37,121 nucleotides of DNA, taken from Erysipelotrichaceae bacterium OttesenSCG-928-M19 (GTDB lineage Bacteria; Bacillota_I; Bacilli_A; JAJDGJ01). Under the pieces are notes generated by a model. That model worked only from the letters and a program-made list of their open reading frames with translations, was not told the DNA's origin and ran no database searches. The translations under genes and the position numbers were made by a program. Location of the stretch: NCBI GenBank assembly GCA_030265585.1, contig JAJDGJ010000005.1, positions 15,001 to 52,121 on the forward strand, read 5' to 3'. Positions 19,050 through 26,598 of this stretch are shown in pieces. Position 1 is the stretch's first letter, and the number at the start of each line of letters is the position of its first letter.

Positions 19050-20189
19050 CATTAATGCATTGTCTATTTCAATTAGTTGATTATTTTTATAATATGCTTT
19101 TGGAATTCGATTACCAAATCTTGTGAAAATTGCATGAGTTATTGTTTGTGCTTCATGACATCTTTGGTAAATATCAATTTCTTTATCATCTGAAAGTAGA
19201 ATAATTTCATCACCAATATTAACTGGATTTTCAAATCTAATCATTAATTGATCCATGCAAATGCTACCAACAATTGTTCCATATTGATTATTGCATTTTA
19301 CTTTAGAATTAGTATGAAGGCGTGAGAAGCCATCAGCATAACCTAGAGGAATTGTAGCAATTATTTCATTATCATTCAATGTTGTATAGCGATTACTATA
19401 ACCAACTTTATAACCTTTTGGATAAACTTGAACTTGTGCTATTTTTGATTTTAATACAAATGCTGCTTTAATTTGATAGTTATCTTGAATTTTATCTTGT
19501 AAGGCACCATATAATGTAATCCCAACTCGATTAGTATTAGTAAAATCAATTAAGTGATGAAACTTTAAAAGTGATGAACTATTTGTACAATGAATTTGTT
19601 TGAAATTGTAAGCTAGTGTTTGAACAACTTCTTTAAAACGATTAAGTTGCATCATTAAATAATCCTCTTTATCATAATCTTCACCTGTTGCAAAATGAGT
19701 AAAGATTCCTTCTATTTCAACATTTTCATTATTTTGTAATTGTGTAATCACATCTTCTAATTCTGCAATTTCTTTAAAACCAATTCGATTCATACCTGTA
19801 TTGACTTTTAAATGTACTTTTAGTTTACTTGTTAAATTTAATGATGCTAAATATTTAACACTATCACTTTGCGCAATTGTTAAAGTGATATTTCTTTGCA
19901 TTGCTAATTCAACATCCTCATTTCTAATAATACCTAAACATAGTATTTTTACATTTGGATGATATTTTCTAACAATGAATGCTTCATCTAAAGTTGCTAC
20001 AGCAATTCCATCTGCTCTTGAATCAACTACAACTTGAGCCATTTGTTTAATACCATGACCATAAGCATCACCTTTTATTACAGCATATAAGAACTTATCA
20101 GCTGAGCACTTATCTTTTACTTCATTTACATTATTTAATAATGTATCTAAGTCAATTTCTATAATACTATTTCGATAATATTTTTCCAT
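19041..20189 (-). CDS. alr: Alanine racemase
   Basis: PLP-dependent interconversion of L- and D-alanine, supplying D-Ala for peptidoglycan. The 382 residues include the PLP lysine K39 in AVIKGDAYGHG, the LKVNTGMNRIG motif near 130, THFATGE near 163, the catalytic-tyrosine region VGYSNRY, and GYADGFSR. A CMDQLMI motif occurs near 312. The gene lies 14 nt downstream of the GntR regulator on the same strand, so they are likely co-transcribed. An AAAAGGTGG ribosome-binding site precedes the start. Confidence 0.96.
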   Translation of the reverse strand: MEKYYRNSIIEIDLDTLLNNVNEVKDKCSADKFLYAVIKGDAYGHGIKQMAQVVVDSRADGIAVATLDEAFIVRKYHPNVKILCLGIIRNEDVELAMQRNITLTIAQSDSVKYLASLNLTSKLKVHLKVNTGMNRIGFKEIAELEDVITQLQNNENVEIEGIFTHFATGEDYDKEDYLMMQLNRFKEVVQTLAYNFKQIHCTNSSSLLKFHHLIDFTNTNRVGITLYGALQDKIQDNYQIKAAFVLKSKIAQVQVYPKGYKVGYSNRYTTLNDNEIIATIPLGYADGFSRLHTNSKVKCNNQYGTIVGSICMDQLMIRFENPVNIGDEIILLSDDKEIDIYQRCHEAQTITHAIFTRFGNRIPKAYYKNNQLIEIDNALMKK

Positions 20190-20203
20190 GTTTTTACCAC
20201 CTT

Positions 20204-20872
20204 TTATTTTAATGAATTTACTAATCTTGATAGCGATTTAATATTGACATCTGGAATAGTTGTTAACCAATTGTTTTCCATTAATTTACCAACTGCATTT
20301 TCATCTTTGTTTTTAAATGCCTCAATTATTTTATCATGTTCATCATATGATTTTGAAAAGGATGTATTCGTTGTCAAAAACATATATTCTATACGTTGTA
20401 CTTGCATCATTAAATCATTTGAAAATGACAAAATATAGGGATTATCAGCAATTTTTAAAATATGATTATGAAATTCTTTATCATATTTCATTGCCATTAA
20501 AAAATCATCATCTTCAATAGCCTTTATCATTTTATTATTGATTTCAATTAAATCTTTAACATCTTCGTTTCTAATTGATAAACAGGCTATTTTAGCTGCT
20601 AGACCTTGAATTGTTGCTAGTGGTTCATAAAGTTGATAAATATCTTTAATATCAATTTCAGTAACTGTTGTACCAATTTTTGGAGTACTTATTAAAAAAT
20701 TTTGAGATACTAAAATTTGAATTGCTTCACGGATTGGCATTTTACTAATCCCTAATTCTTTGGCTATTTTAATATCATCAATTTTATCTTTTGGGGCATA
20801 TTCACCACTAATGATACGCTCTTTAATATATTCATAGGCTTGCTCTTTAGCTGTTTTCTTTTGAATACTCAT
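20204..20872 (-). CDS. GntR-family (FCD/FadR subfamily) transcriptional regulator
   Basis: A 222-residue repressor/activator with an N-terminal winged helix (about 5-75; DIKIAKELGISKMPIREAI is the recognition part) and a C-terminal all-helical FCD ligand domain. In the latter, D131-x3-H135 and H179 are at the usual metal-ligand places; the remaining histidine of the common set is not obvious. FCD regulators usually sense small carboxylates or sugar acids; the ligand here is unknown. It precedes alr in one unit and is divergent from glpX. Its promoter contains a perfect inverted repeat, which suggests self-control. A GAGGTGA ribosome-binding site supports the start. Confidence 0.9.
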   Translation of the reverse strand: MSIQKKTAKEQAYEYIKERIISGEYAPKDKIDDIKIAKELGISKMPIREAIQILVSQNFLISTPKIGTTVTEIDIKDIYQLYEPLATIQGLAAKIACLSIRNEDVKDLIEINNKMIKAIEDDDFLMAMKYDKEFHNHILKIADNPYILSFSNDLMMQVQRIEYMFLTTNTSFSKSYDEHDKIIEAFKNKDENAVGKLMENNWLTTIPDVNIKSLSRLVNSLK

Positions 20873-20893
20873 AGTTTCACCTCATTTTCAGTT

Positions 20894-20919
20894 AAATATA
20901 TTATAGCAATAATATATTT
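20894..20919. repeat. Perfect 11-bp inverted repeat over the gntR -10 box
   Basis: AAATATATTAT, a 4-nt AGCA spacer, then ATAATATATTT. The arms are perfectly complementary and cover the -10 box of the gntR promoter, about 20 nt from the gntR start codon. The position fits an operator for the GntR protein, though it does not resemble the usual FadR-type operator core. AT-rich sequence makes palindromes easier by chance. Confidence 0.6.
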
Positions 20920-20928
20920 TTTCTTCAA
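20900..20928 (-). promoter_or_regulatory. gntR-alr promoter
   Basis: On the minus strand: TTGAAG (plus 20923-20928), 17-nt spacer, TATAAT (plus 20900-20905), with TGC just before the -10. The transcript would start about 20 nt upstream of the gntR ATG. Confidence 0.8.
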
Positions 20929-20968
20929 TGGTATCACAAGAACTTATTTTACAAAAAGTGTTTATAAA

Positions 20969-20983
20969 ATGTAAGCGTTGCCA
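20969..20983 (+). promoter_or_regulatory. Putative CcpA cre site over the glpX -35
   Basis: ATGTAAGCGTTGCCA fits every fixed position of the published cre consensus WTGNAANCGNWNNCW. It overlaps the -35 hexamer of glpX, a place where CcpA binding represses. Repression of a gluconeogenic enzyme by sugar is physiologically sensible. No CcpA gene is in the window. Confidence 0.65.
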
Positions 20984-21006
20984 TTATAGTTAAATTATTA
21001 TATAAT
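20978..21006 (+). promoter_or_regulatory. glpX promoter
   Basis: TTGCCA (20978-20983), exactly 17 nt, TATAAT (21001-21006). The predicted start is near 21013, leaving a leader of about 126 nt before glpX. Confidence 0.85.
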
Positions 21007-21012
21007 AGAGAA

Positions 21013-21138
21013 GGAAGATAGGACGAGGCTTGCCTTAAAAGATTTTGTAATGATTAGTGCAAATTAAAAAGTTAGTTAGCTTTAAACCTTGACTAAATAC
21101 AATAACTATATGAAAAATATAGAGTAACGGAGGACAAA
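21013..21138 (+). other. Long untranslated leader of glpX, function unknown
   Basis: About 126 nt between the predicted transcription start and the glpX ATG. It has a small hairpin CTATAT-GAAAA-ATATAG (21106-21122) just ahead of the GGAGG ribosome-binding site, and a possible stem between TTAGTT near 21073 and GACTAA near 21091. No known riboswitch class or T-box is recognised and no intrinsic terminator is seen. Confidence 0.5.
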
Positions 21139-22107
21139 ATGGATAAAAACTTAGCACTTGATTTAGTTAGAGTAACTGAAGTTGCCACAATAAAAGCTGC
21201 CCAATGGTTAGGGAAAGGCGATAAAAATGCTGCAGATGGAGCAGCAGTTGAAGGAATGCGTAATATGTTTAATCATATTGATGTTGATGGAAAGATTGTC
21301 ATTGGTGAGGGTGAAATGGATGAAGCACCAATGTTATATATTGGTGAAAGAGTAGGTAATGTTACAGATTCTTGTGAGAAAATTGATATTGCTGTTGATC
21401 CTCTTGATGGAACAACAATTATTTCTAAAGGACAAGATCATGCAATTAGTGTTATTGCTGTAACACCAACTGGTAAAATGTTACATGCACCTGATATGTA
21501 TATGGATAAGATTTGTGTTGGCCCAAAAGGTAAGGGTGTTGTTCACTTAGATTTACCATTAGATCATAATATTATTGCTTTAGCTAAAGTTTTAAATAAA
21601 AAGGTTGAGGATGTAACTGTTGTCATGCTTGATCGTCCACGTCATGATAAACATATTGCAATTTGTCGTAAACTTGGTTGTCGTGTTAAATTAATTAATG
21701 ATGGTGATATTTCGACTGCTTTAGCAACTTGTTTTGAAGATGCGGATGTTGATTTAATGATTGGTTCAGGAGGTGCTCCAGAAGGTGTTTTAGCTGCTGC
21801 TGCAGTTAAGTGTCTTGGTGGTGATTTTCAAGGAAGATTACTTCCAGAATCACAAGAAGAAATTGATCGTTGTCAAGCTATGGGTTTAGAAATCGGACAA
21901 CTTTTAACTATGGAAGATCTAGTTGAAGGTGATGAAGTTCAATTCGCAGCTACTGCAGTTACTGATACAGATTTTATGAAAGGAATTAGATTTGGACAAC
22001 CTGATATTGCAATAACTGAATCTGTTGCAATGAGAGCCGAAACTAATACAATTAGATATATTAAAACTGTTCATCATTTGACAAAAAAGGAAAGATATAT
22101 AGGTTAA
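21139..22107 (+). CDS. glpX: Fructose-1,6-bisphosphatase class II (GlpX)
   Basis: Hydrolyses fructose-1,6-bisphosphate to fructose-6-phosphate, the key gluconeogenic step. The 322 residues match the family, with the metal-site residues D33 (NAADGAA) and E57 (GEGEMDEAPM), and the VDPLDGTT lithium-sensitive phosphatase motif at 86-93. GSGGAPEGVLAAAA near 210-225 contains the later conserved glutamate. A GGAGG ribosome-binding site is well placed. It is transcribed alone, from a promoter overlapped by a cre-like site, and ends at a terminator that overlaps its stop codon. Confidence 0.96.
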   Translation: MDKNLALDLVRVTEVATIKAAQWLGKGDKNAADGAAVEGMRNMFNHIDVDGKIVIGEGEMDEAPMLYIGERVGNVTDSCEKIDIAVDPLDGTTIISKGQDHAISVIAVTPTGKMLHAPDMYMDKICVGPKGKGVVHLDLPLDHNIIALAKVLNKKVEDVTVVMLDRPRHDKHIAICRKLGCRVKLINDGDISTALATCFEDADVDLMIGSGGAPEGVLAAAAVKCLGGDFQGRLLPESQEEIDRCQAMGLEIGQLLTMEDLVEGDEVQFAATAVTDTDFMKGIRFGQPDIAITESVAMRAETNTIRYIKTVHHLTKKERYIG

Positions 22108-22130
22108 GAAGGTTAGTGCCTTCTTTTTTT
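22106..22130 (+). terminator. glpX terminator
   Basis: AAGAAGG / CCTTCTT stem, six-base loop TTAGTG, then TTTTTT. It begins at the glpX stop codon. Confidence 0.88.
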
Positions 22131-22166
22131 ACATATTTTTATAATATATTATTTAACTGGATATGC

Positions 22167-22172
22167 TATAAT
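22167..22172 (+). promoter_or_regulatory. Extended -10 promoter for uvrC
   Basis: TGCTATAAT (-10 hexamer at 22167-22172) lies only about 16 nt ahead of the uvrC ATG. The transcript leader would be roughly 9 nt, nearly leaderless. No clear -35. Confidence 0.6.
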
Positions 22173-22187
22173 AGAAGTGGTGATATT

Positions 22188-23972
22188 ATGAATGATGAAA
22201 TTAAAAATCATATTAATACTTTATTAACAACCTTACCACAGCAACCAGGTTGTTATTTAATGAAAAACAAACAAAATAATATTATCTATGTTGGTAAAGC
22301 TAAAGATTTAAAGAAGAGAGTTACTTCTTATTTTAATAAAGTTCATAATGATAAAACACAATTACTTGTTAATGAAGTAGTAGATATTGATTATATAATG
22401 ACCAGCAGTGAAAAGGAATCATTACTTTTAGAGATTAATTTAATAAAAAAACATCGTCCTAAATATAATGTAATGTTTATGGATGATAAGTTTTATCCAT
22501 ATATATGTATTACTAAAGAAAAACATCCTCGTTTAAAAGTTGTACGCAATACTAGAAATAAGAAAGCAACTTATTTTGGCCCTTTTCCTAATAGTGGAGC
22601 AGCATGGGATACTTTAAATTTATTGAATAAACTATATAAATTACGTAAATGTGATAAACTTCCTAAAAAAGAATGTCTATATTATCATTTGGATCAGTGC
22701 ATTGCACCATGTATTAGAACTGTTGAGGCAGAAGAATATGAAGAAATCATTAAAGAGATTAAAGCTTTTTTAAATGGAAATATTGATGATGTAATTAAGG
22801 AATTAGAAGTAAAAATGATGAAAGCAAGTGACAATTTAAATTTTGAGAAAGCTTTAGATTATAAAAAACTTATTGAATCAATTAAATTAACAACGACAAA
22901 ACAAAAAGTCTTTAAAAATGATTTAAAAAATCGTGATTATATTGGAGTTGCTTATAATAAAGACTATATTTCTATTCAAATATTATTAGTAAGAAATGGT
23001 AATTTAATTGAAAGAAATGGTGATATATTTACTTTAGTAGATGATGTCCAAAATACTTTAGAGTCATTTATTATGCAGTATTATGAGATTAATACAGTGC
23101 CTAGCGAAGTTCTAATACAAGAAAAATATTGTAGCGCAACTATTGTTGATTTGTTTGAAAATGTCTTAAAAGTTCCTAAGATTGGTGATCATAAAAAAAT
23201 GTTAGAACTTGCTGCTGATAATGCAAGTAATCTTTTAAAACAAGAATATGAAATGGTAATTAATAATGAAAATAAATTATTAGATGCTTTAAAACAATTA
23301 CAAATTATTTTAGGAATGGATAATGATATTCATCGTATTGAGGCTTTTGATAATTCAACATTACAAGGGACAAATTCAATTGGTTCGATGGTCGTTTTTG
23401 AAGATGGGTTACCAATAAAAAGTGAGTATCGTAAGTTTAGAATTAAAGAAACAGAAATAGTGGATGATTATGCTTTTATGAGAGAAGTTTTATATCGTCG
23501 CTATTATCGTGTCTTAGTAGATAAATTAAAACAACCTGATTTGATCATTGTTGATGGTGGTATTGGACAAGTTAATATAGCTTTAGAAATTGTTAAGACT
23601 TTTAATTTAGATATCAAAGTAATTGGATTAGTTAAAGATGATAAACACCGAACTTCGTTTGTTTTAGATGATAAATTAATTAATCATGAAATTGATAAAC
23701 AATCTGAGCTTTTCTTTTTATTAACAAGAATTCAAGATGAAGTACACCGTTATGCAATTACATATCATCGTAAACTTCGCTCTAAATCAATGTTTGCCTC
23801 TATGTTGGATGACGTAAAAGGTCTTGGTGAGGTAAGAAGAAAAAAACTTTTAAAACATTTTGAAACTTATAAAAGATTAAAGGAGGCAACACTTGAGGAG
23901 TTAGAGAGTTTATTACCAAGTGAAGTTGCGCAATCATTATATGATAAACTTAATGAAGAGGAGAGTAAATAG
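22188..23972 (+). CDS. uvrC: UvrC, excinuclease ABC subunit C
   Basis: Makes the two incisions in nucleotide excision repair with UvrA and UvrB. From the ATG at 22188 it has 594 residues, the usual length. The GIY-YIG nuclease domain is N-terminal (PGCYLMKN, IYVGKAKDLKKRV), with KKHRPKYN after it; a CX-rich segment (KCDKLPKKECLYYHLDQC) follows; then the UvrB-binding UVR motif (about 200-235), the RNase H-like endonuclease half with IEAFDNS and IVDGGIGQ, and a C-terminal helix-hairpin-helix (VKGLGEVRRKKLLKHF). An in-frame start at 22116 would lie inside the glpX terminator and upstream of the promoter, so it is rejected. Confidence 0.96.
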   Translation: MNDEIKNHINTLLTTLPQQPGCYLMKNKQNNIIYVGKAKDLKKRVTSYFNKVHNDKTQLLVNEVVDIDYIMTSSEKESLLLEINLIKKHRPKYNVMFMDDKFYPYICITKEKHPRLKVVRNTRNKKATYFGPFPNSGAAWDTLNLLNKLYKLRKCDKLPKKECLYYHLDQCIAPCIRTVEAEEYEEIIKEIKAFLNGNIDDVIKELEVKMMKASDNLNFEKALDYKKLIESIKLTTTKQKVFKNDLKNRDYIGVAYNKDYISIQILLVRNGNLIERNGDIFTLVDDVQNTLESFIMQYYEINTVPSEVLIQEKYCSATIVDLFENVLKVPKIGDHKKMLELAADNASNLLKQEYEMVINNENKLLDALKQLQIILGMDNDIHRIEAFDNSTLQGTNSIGSMVVFEDGLPIKSEYRKFRIKETEIVDDYAFMREVLYRRYYRVLVDKLKQPDLIIVDGGIGQVNIALEIVKTFNLDIKVIGLVKDDKHRTSFVLDDKLINHEIDKQSELFFLLTRIQDEVHRYAITYHRKLRSKSMFASMLDDVKGLGEVRRKKLLKHFETYKRLKEATLEELESLLPSEVAQSLYDKLNEEESK

Positions 23973-24274
23973 TGAAAACAATTCATTTAGTTTGGCTAGA
24001 ATATCGCAAATGGCGCCATAATTGGGATGATTTATGTAATCAATGCGGTAAGTGTTGTTATGCACGTAGTTATTCTGATAATGGTAAAGTTATTGTTGAT
24101 GAAAATTATCCTTGTGAGTATTTGAATACTGAAACTAATCTATGTAGTGTTTTTGAAAAGCGTTATCAAATGAGTAGTAATTGTGCTAGTGTAAACCTAT
24201 TTAGAGCATTATTTAGTCCACTTTTACCTGATGATTGTGCTTATGCAAGAACATTTAGAGTATGGAAGAAATAA
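23972..24274 (+). CDS. Small CxxCxxCC cysteine-cluster protein (YcgN/UPF0260-like)
   Basis: A 100-residue protein, starting with GTG that overlaps the uvrC stop (TAGTG), so it depends on uvrC translation. It has the CNQCGKCC motif near residues 22-29, then PCEYLNTETNLCSVFEKRY and a C-terminal SNCASV...PDDCAYA, which is the cysteine arrangement of the YkgJ/YcgN (UPF0260) family thought to bind zinc or iron. Function is not known. The protein is short but complete, and no signal peptide is present. Confidence 0.85.
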   Translation: MKTIHLVWLEYRKWRHNWDDLCNQCGKCCYARSYSDNGKVIVDENYPCEYLNTETNLCSVFEKRYQMSSNCASVNLFRALFSPLLPDDCAYARTFRVWKK

Positions 24275-24277
24275 ATA

Positions 24278-24307
24278 AAAAGCAACTATATTATTAGTTG
24301 CTTTTAT
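24278..24307. terminator. Bidirectional terminator after the uvrC unit
   Basis: An 11-bp stem AAAAGCAACTA / TAGTTGCTTTT with a 6-nt loop. T-rich sequence follows on both strands, so it can also end the minus-strand gene that stops at 24339. Confidence 0.85.
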
Positions 24308-24338
24308 ATTGAAAAAAGATAATTAACATATTTTTTTA

Positions 24339-25091
24339 TTATTTAGTAAAGTTACTTTTCTCTAAATACTGTAATGATTCAATAAGTTGTTTGTCATTAT
24401 TGATTTCTAGGGTTAAAGTAGGATTTATTTTTAATTTATTAATTAAGTTAAAGACTTCATCATAGTTAATACTGCCATATAATAGGCCATTGTGGCTGTC
24501 TATTTGACCATTATTATTATGTAGATGTAAATGTTTAAGATATGGTGCTAGATTAGTTAGCCAATCTACTAAATTATATTTACTTCTTATATTTGCATGT
24601 CCTAAATCTAAACAAATATTAAAATAAGGTTTATTTATTATTTTAACTAATTCTAATAGATATTTATATTCATCTTCAAAAACATTTTCAATATAGATTT
24701 GGATACTATCATCTTTATCCTTTAGAAAATCATTCCAAAATATAATTGAATTAGTAAGCCATGATTCATAAAAATAAATATTCTTTAAATAACCACTATG
24801 AAAAATTATATGATTAGCTTTTATTTTTTGTGCAGCAGCATATACTTGGTTAAACCTTGTCATTGTTGCTTGATATATTAAACTATCAAAAGTTGCTGGT
24901 GATAAATCAAAATAGGGACCATGTAAAGCAAGTGGAGATTCATTATTATAGTAATTATTAGCTAGATATTTACTAGGATTATCTAAGTTATCAGCAATAC
25001 TAAAATCTATTAGTTCAACACCAATATTATATTGTTTTTGTAATTTATTTATTAAATTATCATCAACTAACTGTGAAATATATACTTTCAT
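24339..25091 (-). CDS. Xylose-isomerase-like TIM barrel protein
   Basis: A 250-residue protein of the sugar-phosphate isomerase/epimerase (AP endonuclease 2) superfamily. It has ALHGPYFDLSP near 55-65, NHIIFHSGYL near 93, YIENVFED near 133, ICLDLGHANI near 158, LKHLHLHNNNG near 185 with the usual metal-binding His and Asp/Glu pattern, and LTLEIN near 227. These are typical barrel-strand ends with metal ligands. The substrate is not clear: sugar epimerase/isomerase or endonuclease IV-like are both possible, and the DxGH and HLHD-like motifs favour the isomerase side. It is transcribed alone. Confidence 0.8.
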   Translation of the reverse strand: MKVYISQLVDDNLINKLQKQYNIGVELIDFSIADNLDNPSKYLANNYYNNESPLALHGPYFDLSPATFDSLIYQATMTRFNQVYAAAQKIKANHIIFHSGYLKNIYFYESWLTNSIIFWNDFLKDKDDSIQIYIENVFEDEYKYLLELVKIINKPYFNICLDLGHANIRSKYNLVDWLTNLAPYLKHLHLHNNNGQIDSHNGLLYGSINYDEVFNLINKLKINPTLTLEINNDKQLIESLQYLEKSNFTK

Positions 25092-25171
25092 TTAATCACA
25101 TCCAATGAGTTAATTTTACCATATTTATCATTAGAATTCTAATTTTATATTTAGTTATTTACTTGAAATAA

Positions 25172-25206
25172 ATTATAAAAAAACTCTAAATTATTATTTA
25201 GAGTTT
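25172..25206 (-). terminator. Terminator of the XRE regulator gene
   Basis: Stem AAACTCTAAAT / ATTTAGAGTTT with a TATT loop. On the minus strand the stem is followed by TTTTTTATAATTT. It lies 10 nt after the XRE stop. Confidence 0.8.
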
Positions 25207-25215
25207 GATATATAA

Positions 25216-25551
25216 TTATTTGTTTGTGGTAGCTAGAACAAAAATCTTTAATAATTCTTCAGCATGTTTTTGTTGATCATCATTTAAAGATTCAATCAAT
25301 AATTGTATTGGTGTAATATTGGCCTTATTTATTGTACCAAATAGAATATAATCAGTAGTTACTTTTAATTCTCTTGATAAGGAAATTAAAGTTGGAACAG
25401 AAAATCCTTTTGAGCCAAGCTCAATATCACGATAAAAATTTGGTGAAATACCTAGTTTTTCAGCAATTTCTTCTCGCGTAAAACCAAGAAACTCTCGATG
25501 ACTTCTAATTCTACTGCCAACCACTTTATGATCAAAGTTTAAATTATTCAT
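25216..25551 (-). CDS. XRE-family helix-turn-helix regulator
   Basis: A 111-residue protein with an N-terminal Cro/C1-type helix-turn-helix (about 10-68): VGSRIRSHREFLGFTREEIAEKLGISPNFYRDIELG, then a dimerising helical tail. The region from SVPTLISLSRELKVTTDYILFG is the usual last helix pair. AAGGTGGTGC serves as ribosome-binding site. It is divergent from the DUF1361 gene. Several TTAA-centred repeats lie over its own promoter, which suggests autoregulation. The ligand or trigger is unknown. Confidence 0.9.
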   Translation of the reverse strand: MNNLNFDHKVVGSRIRSHREFLGFTREEIAEKLGISPNFYRDIELGSKGFSVPTLISLSRELKVTTDYILFGTINKANITPIQLLIESLNDDQQKHAEELLKIFVLATTNK

Positions 25552-25571
25552 GATAGCACCACCTTAAGATA

Positions 25572-25600
25572 ATTATATATTCTTTAAGGATACTCTTAAA
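25572..25600 (-). promoter_or_regulatory. Promoter of the XRE regulator
   Basis: Minus strand: TTTAAG (plus 25595-25600), 17-nt spacer, TATAAT (plus 25572-25577). The -35 is itself one of the TTAA repeat elements, so a protein bound there would block the promoter. Confidence 0.65.
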
Positions 25601-25604
25601 GTTC

Positions 25605-25664
25605 CTTTTAAGGTTATTTTAGATATCTTTTAAGGTTATTTTAGATATCTTTTAAGGTTATTTT
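25605..25664. repeat. 22-bp direct repeats (2.7 copies), TTAA-centred operator-like array
   Basis: Copies at 25605-25626 and 25627-25648 are identical (CTTTTAAGGTTATTTTAGATAT) and a partial copy runs 25649-25664. Each holds CTTTTAAGG, a near-palindrome with centres 22 bp apart (two helical turns). Related sites CTTAAG (25563), CTTTAAGG (25582) and CTTAAAG (25595) continue toward the XRE gene. The array lies between divergent promoters. Confidence 0.8.
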
Positions 25665-25710
25665 AATTTATTAATTATTTTTAATTTATTTATAATTATA
25701 ACATTATTAA

Positions 25711-25739
25711 TTGCATTATATTATTAATCATTATATAAT
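25711..25739 (+). promoter_or_regulatory. Promoter of the DUF1361 gene
   Basis: TTGCAT (25711-25716), 17-nt spacer, TATAAT (25734-25739). It is about 47 nt downstream of the repeat array and 25 nt upstream of the gene. Confidence 0.75.
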
Positions 25740-25763
25740 ATAAAACGTTGTGGAGGTGAGGCA

Positions 25764-26411
25764 ATGAATAAGATAAATATGTATGTTAGAGTATTTTTAA
25801 TAAGTTTTTTAGCTTTGGTACTATTAGTTTCAAACTATACTGATTTTTATATTAGTTTTCTTATTATAAATATGATTCTTGCCTATATACCTTTTGAAAT
25901 AAGTTGTTTTATTAATAAAGTAAATAATAAATTATTAATTATTTTATTATCATTATTATGGTTATTATTTTATCCAAATGCGCCATATTTAGTGACTGAT
26001 TTCTTTCATTTAGAAGCATTAAATATTTATGAGCTTACAACTATTTTTAACTTTGAGTTGTATGACTGGCTTGAATTTGCGATTGTATCTTGTGGCTTAA
26101 TATTTGGATTGTTAATAGGGATTATTTCTTTATTTAGAGTAATTAAGAAGCTTCAAATGACTTTTTTTAAGAAAGAGTCAAAATTAATATTTTTGTTACT
26201 AGCGATTATTATTACAATAGCATCAGGATATGCTATTTATTTAGGCCGTTTCCCACGATTACACTCTCATTATTTATTTACTAATCCTCGTTTTATTATT
26301 GATATAATAATAAATTCAATTAATAAGGATACGATTATTTTTTCAATTGGAATGGCCTTGTGGCAAATACCAATTATATATTTAATAAAATTATTTAAAG
26401 ACCATGATTAA
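25764..26411 (+). CDS. DUF1361 multi-pass membrane protein
   Basis: A 215-residue membrane protein with about six spans (roughly 7-25, 30-48, 55-72, 105-125, 143-160 and 190-207). Two conserved family motifs are visible: LLFYPNAPYLVTDFFHL (about 67-83) and GRFPRLHSHYLFTNP (about 162-176). The family function is unknown. GTGGAGGTGAGG provides a strong ribosome-binding site. The gene stands alone and is divergent from the XRE regulator, which likely controls it or itself. Confidence 0.85.
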   Translation: MNKINMYVRVFLISFLALVLLVSNYTDFYISFLIINMILAYIPFEISCFINKVNNKLLIILLSLLWLLFYPNAPYLVTDFFHLEALNIYELTTIFNFELYDWLEFAIVSCGLIFGLLIGIISLFRVIKKLQMTFFKKESKLIFLLLAIIITIASGYAIYLGRFPRLHSHYLFTNPRFIIDIIINSINKDTIIFSIGMALWQIPIIYLIKLFKDHD

Positions 26412-26468
26412 CTATTAAAATAAGTTAATAAAATTGTCTTTTTTATTATAAAATAGCGAGATAAACAA

Positions 26469-26497
26469 TTGACTTAGGCACATAATTATGATATTAT
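26469..26497 (+). promoter_or_regulatory. Promoter of the rplU operon
   Basis: TTGACT (26469-26474), 17-nt spacer, TATTAT (26492-26497) preceded by TGA. The best -35 in the window. Confidence 0.85.
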
Positions 26498-26503
26498 ATC
26501 AAT

Positions 26504-26580
26504 GTTGTAGACCTCATTCTACAACCGCACTAAAAAGGTTTAAGAGGCTAGGCCCACCTTAATGGCGAGTCTGAGAAAAT
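26504..26580 (+). ncRNA. L21 leader, ribosomal-protein operon cis-regulatory RNA
   Basis: Untranslated leader between a strong promoter and rplU. It has the 5' hairpin TTGTAG...CTACAA (26505-26523) followed by AAAAAGGTTTAAGAGGCTAGG and CCACCTTAATGG. Position upstream of rplU-prp-rpmA and this layout fit the Rfam L21 leader of Firmicutes, thought to bind L21 for feedback control. A covariance-model search was not possible here. Confidence 0.65.
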
Positions 26581-26598
26581 ATAGGAGGTGTGTTAATA

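Noticed and set aside
22116-22187. Longer N-terminus for uvrC
   Set aside because: It begins inside the glpX terminator and upstream of the uvrC promoter; UvrC homology starts after 22188.
25605-25664. Tandem 22-bp repeats resembling a tiny CRISPR array
   Set aside because: Repeats abut each other with no spacers, and no cas genes are near. An operator array fits better.
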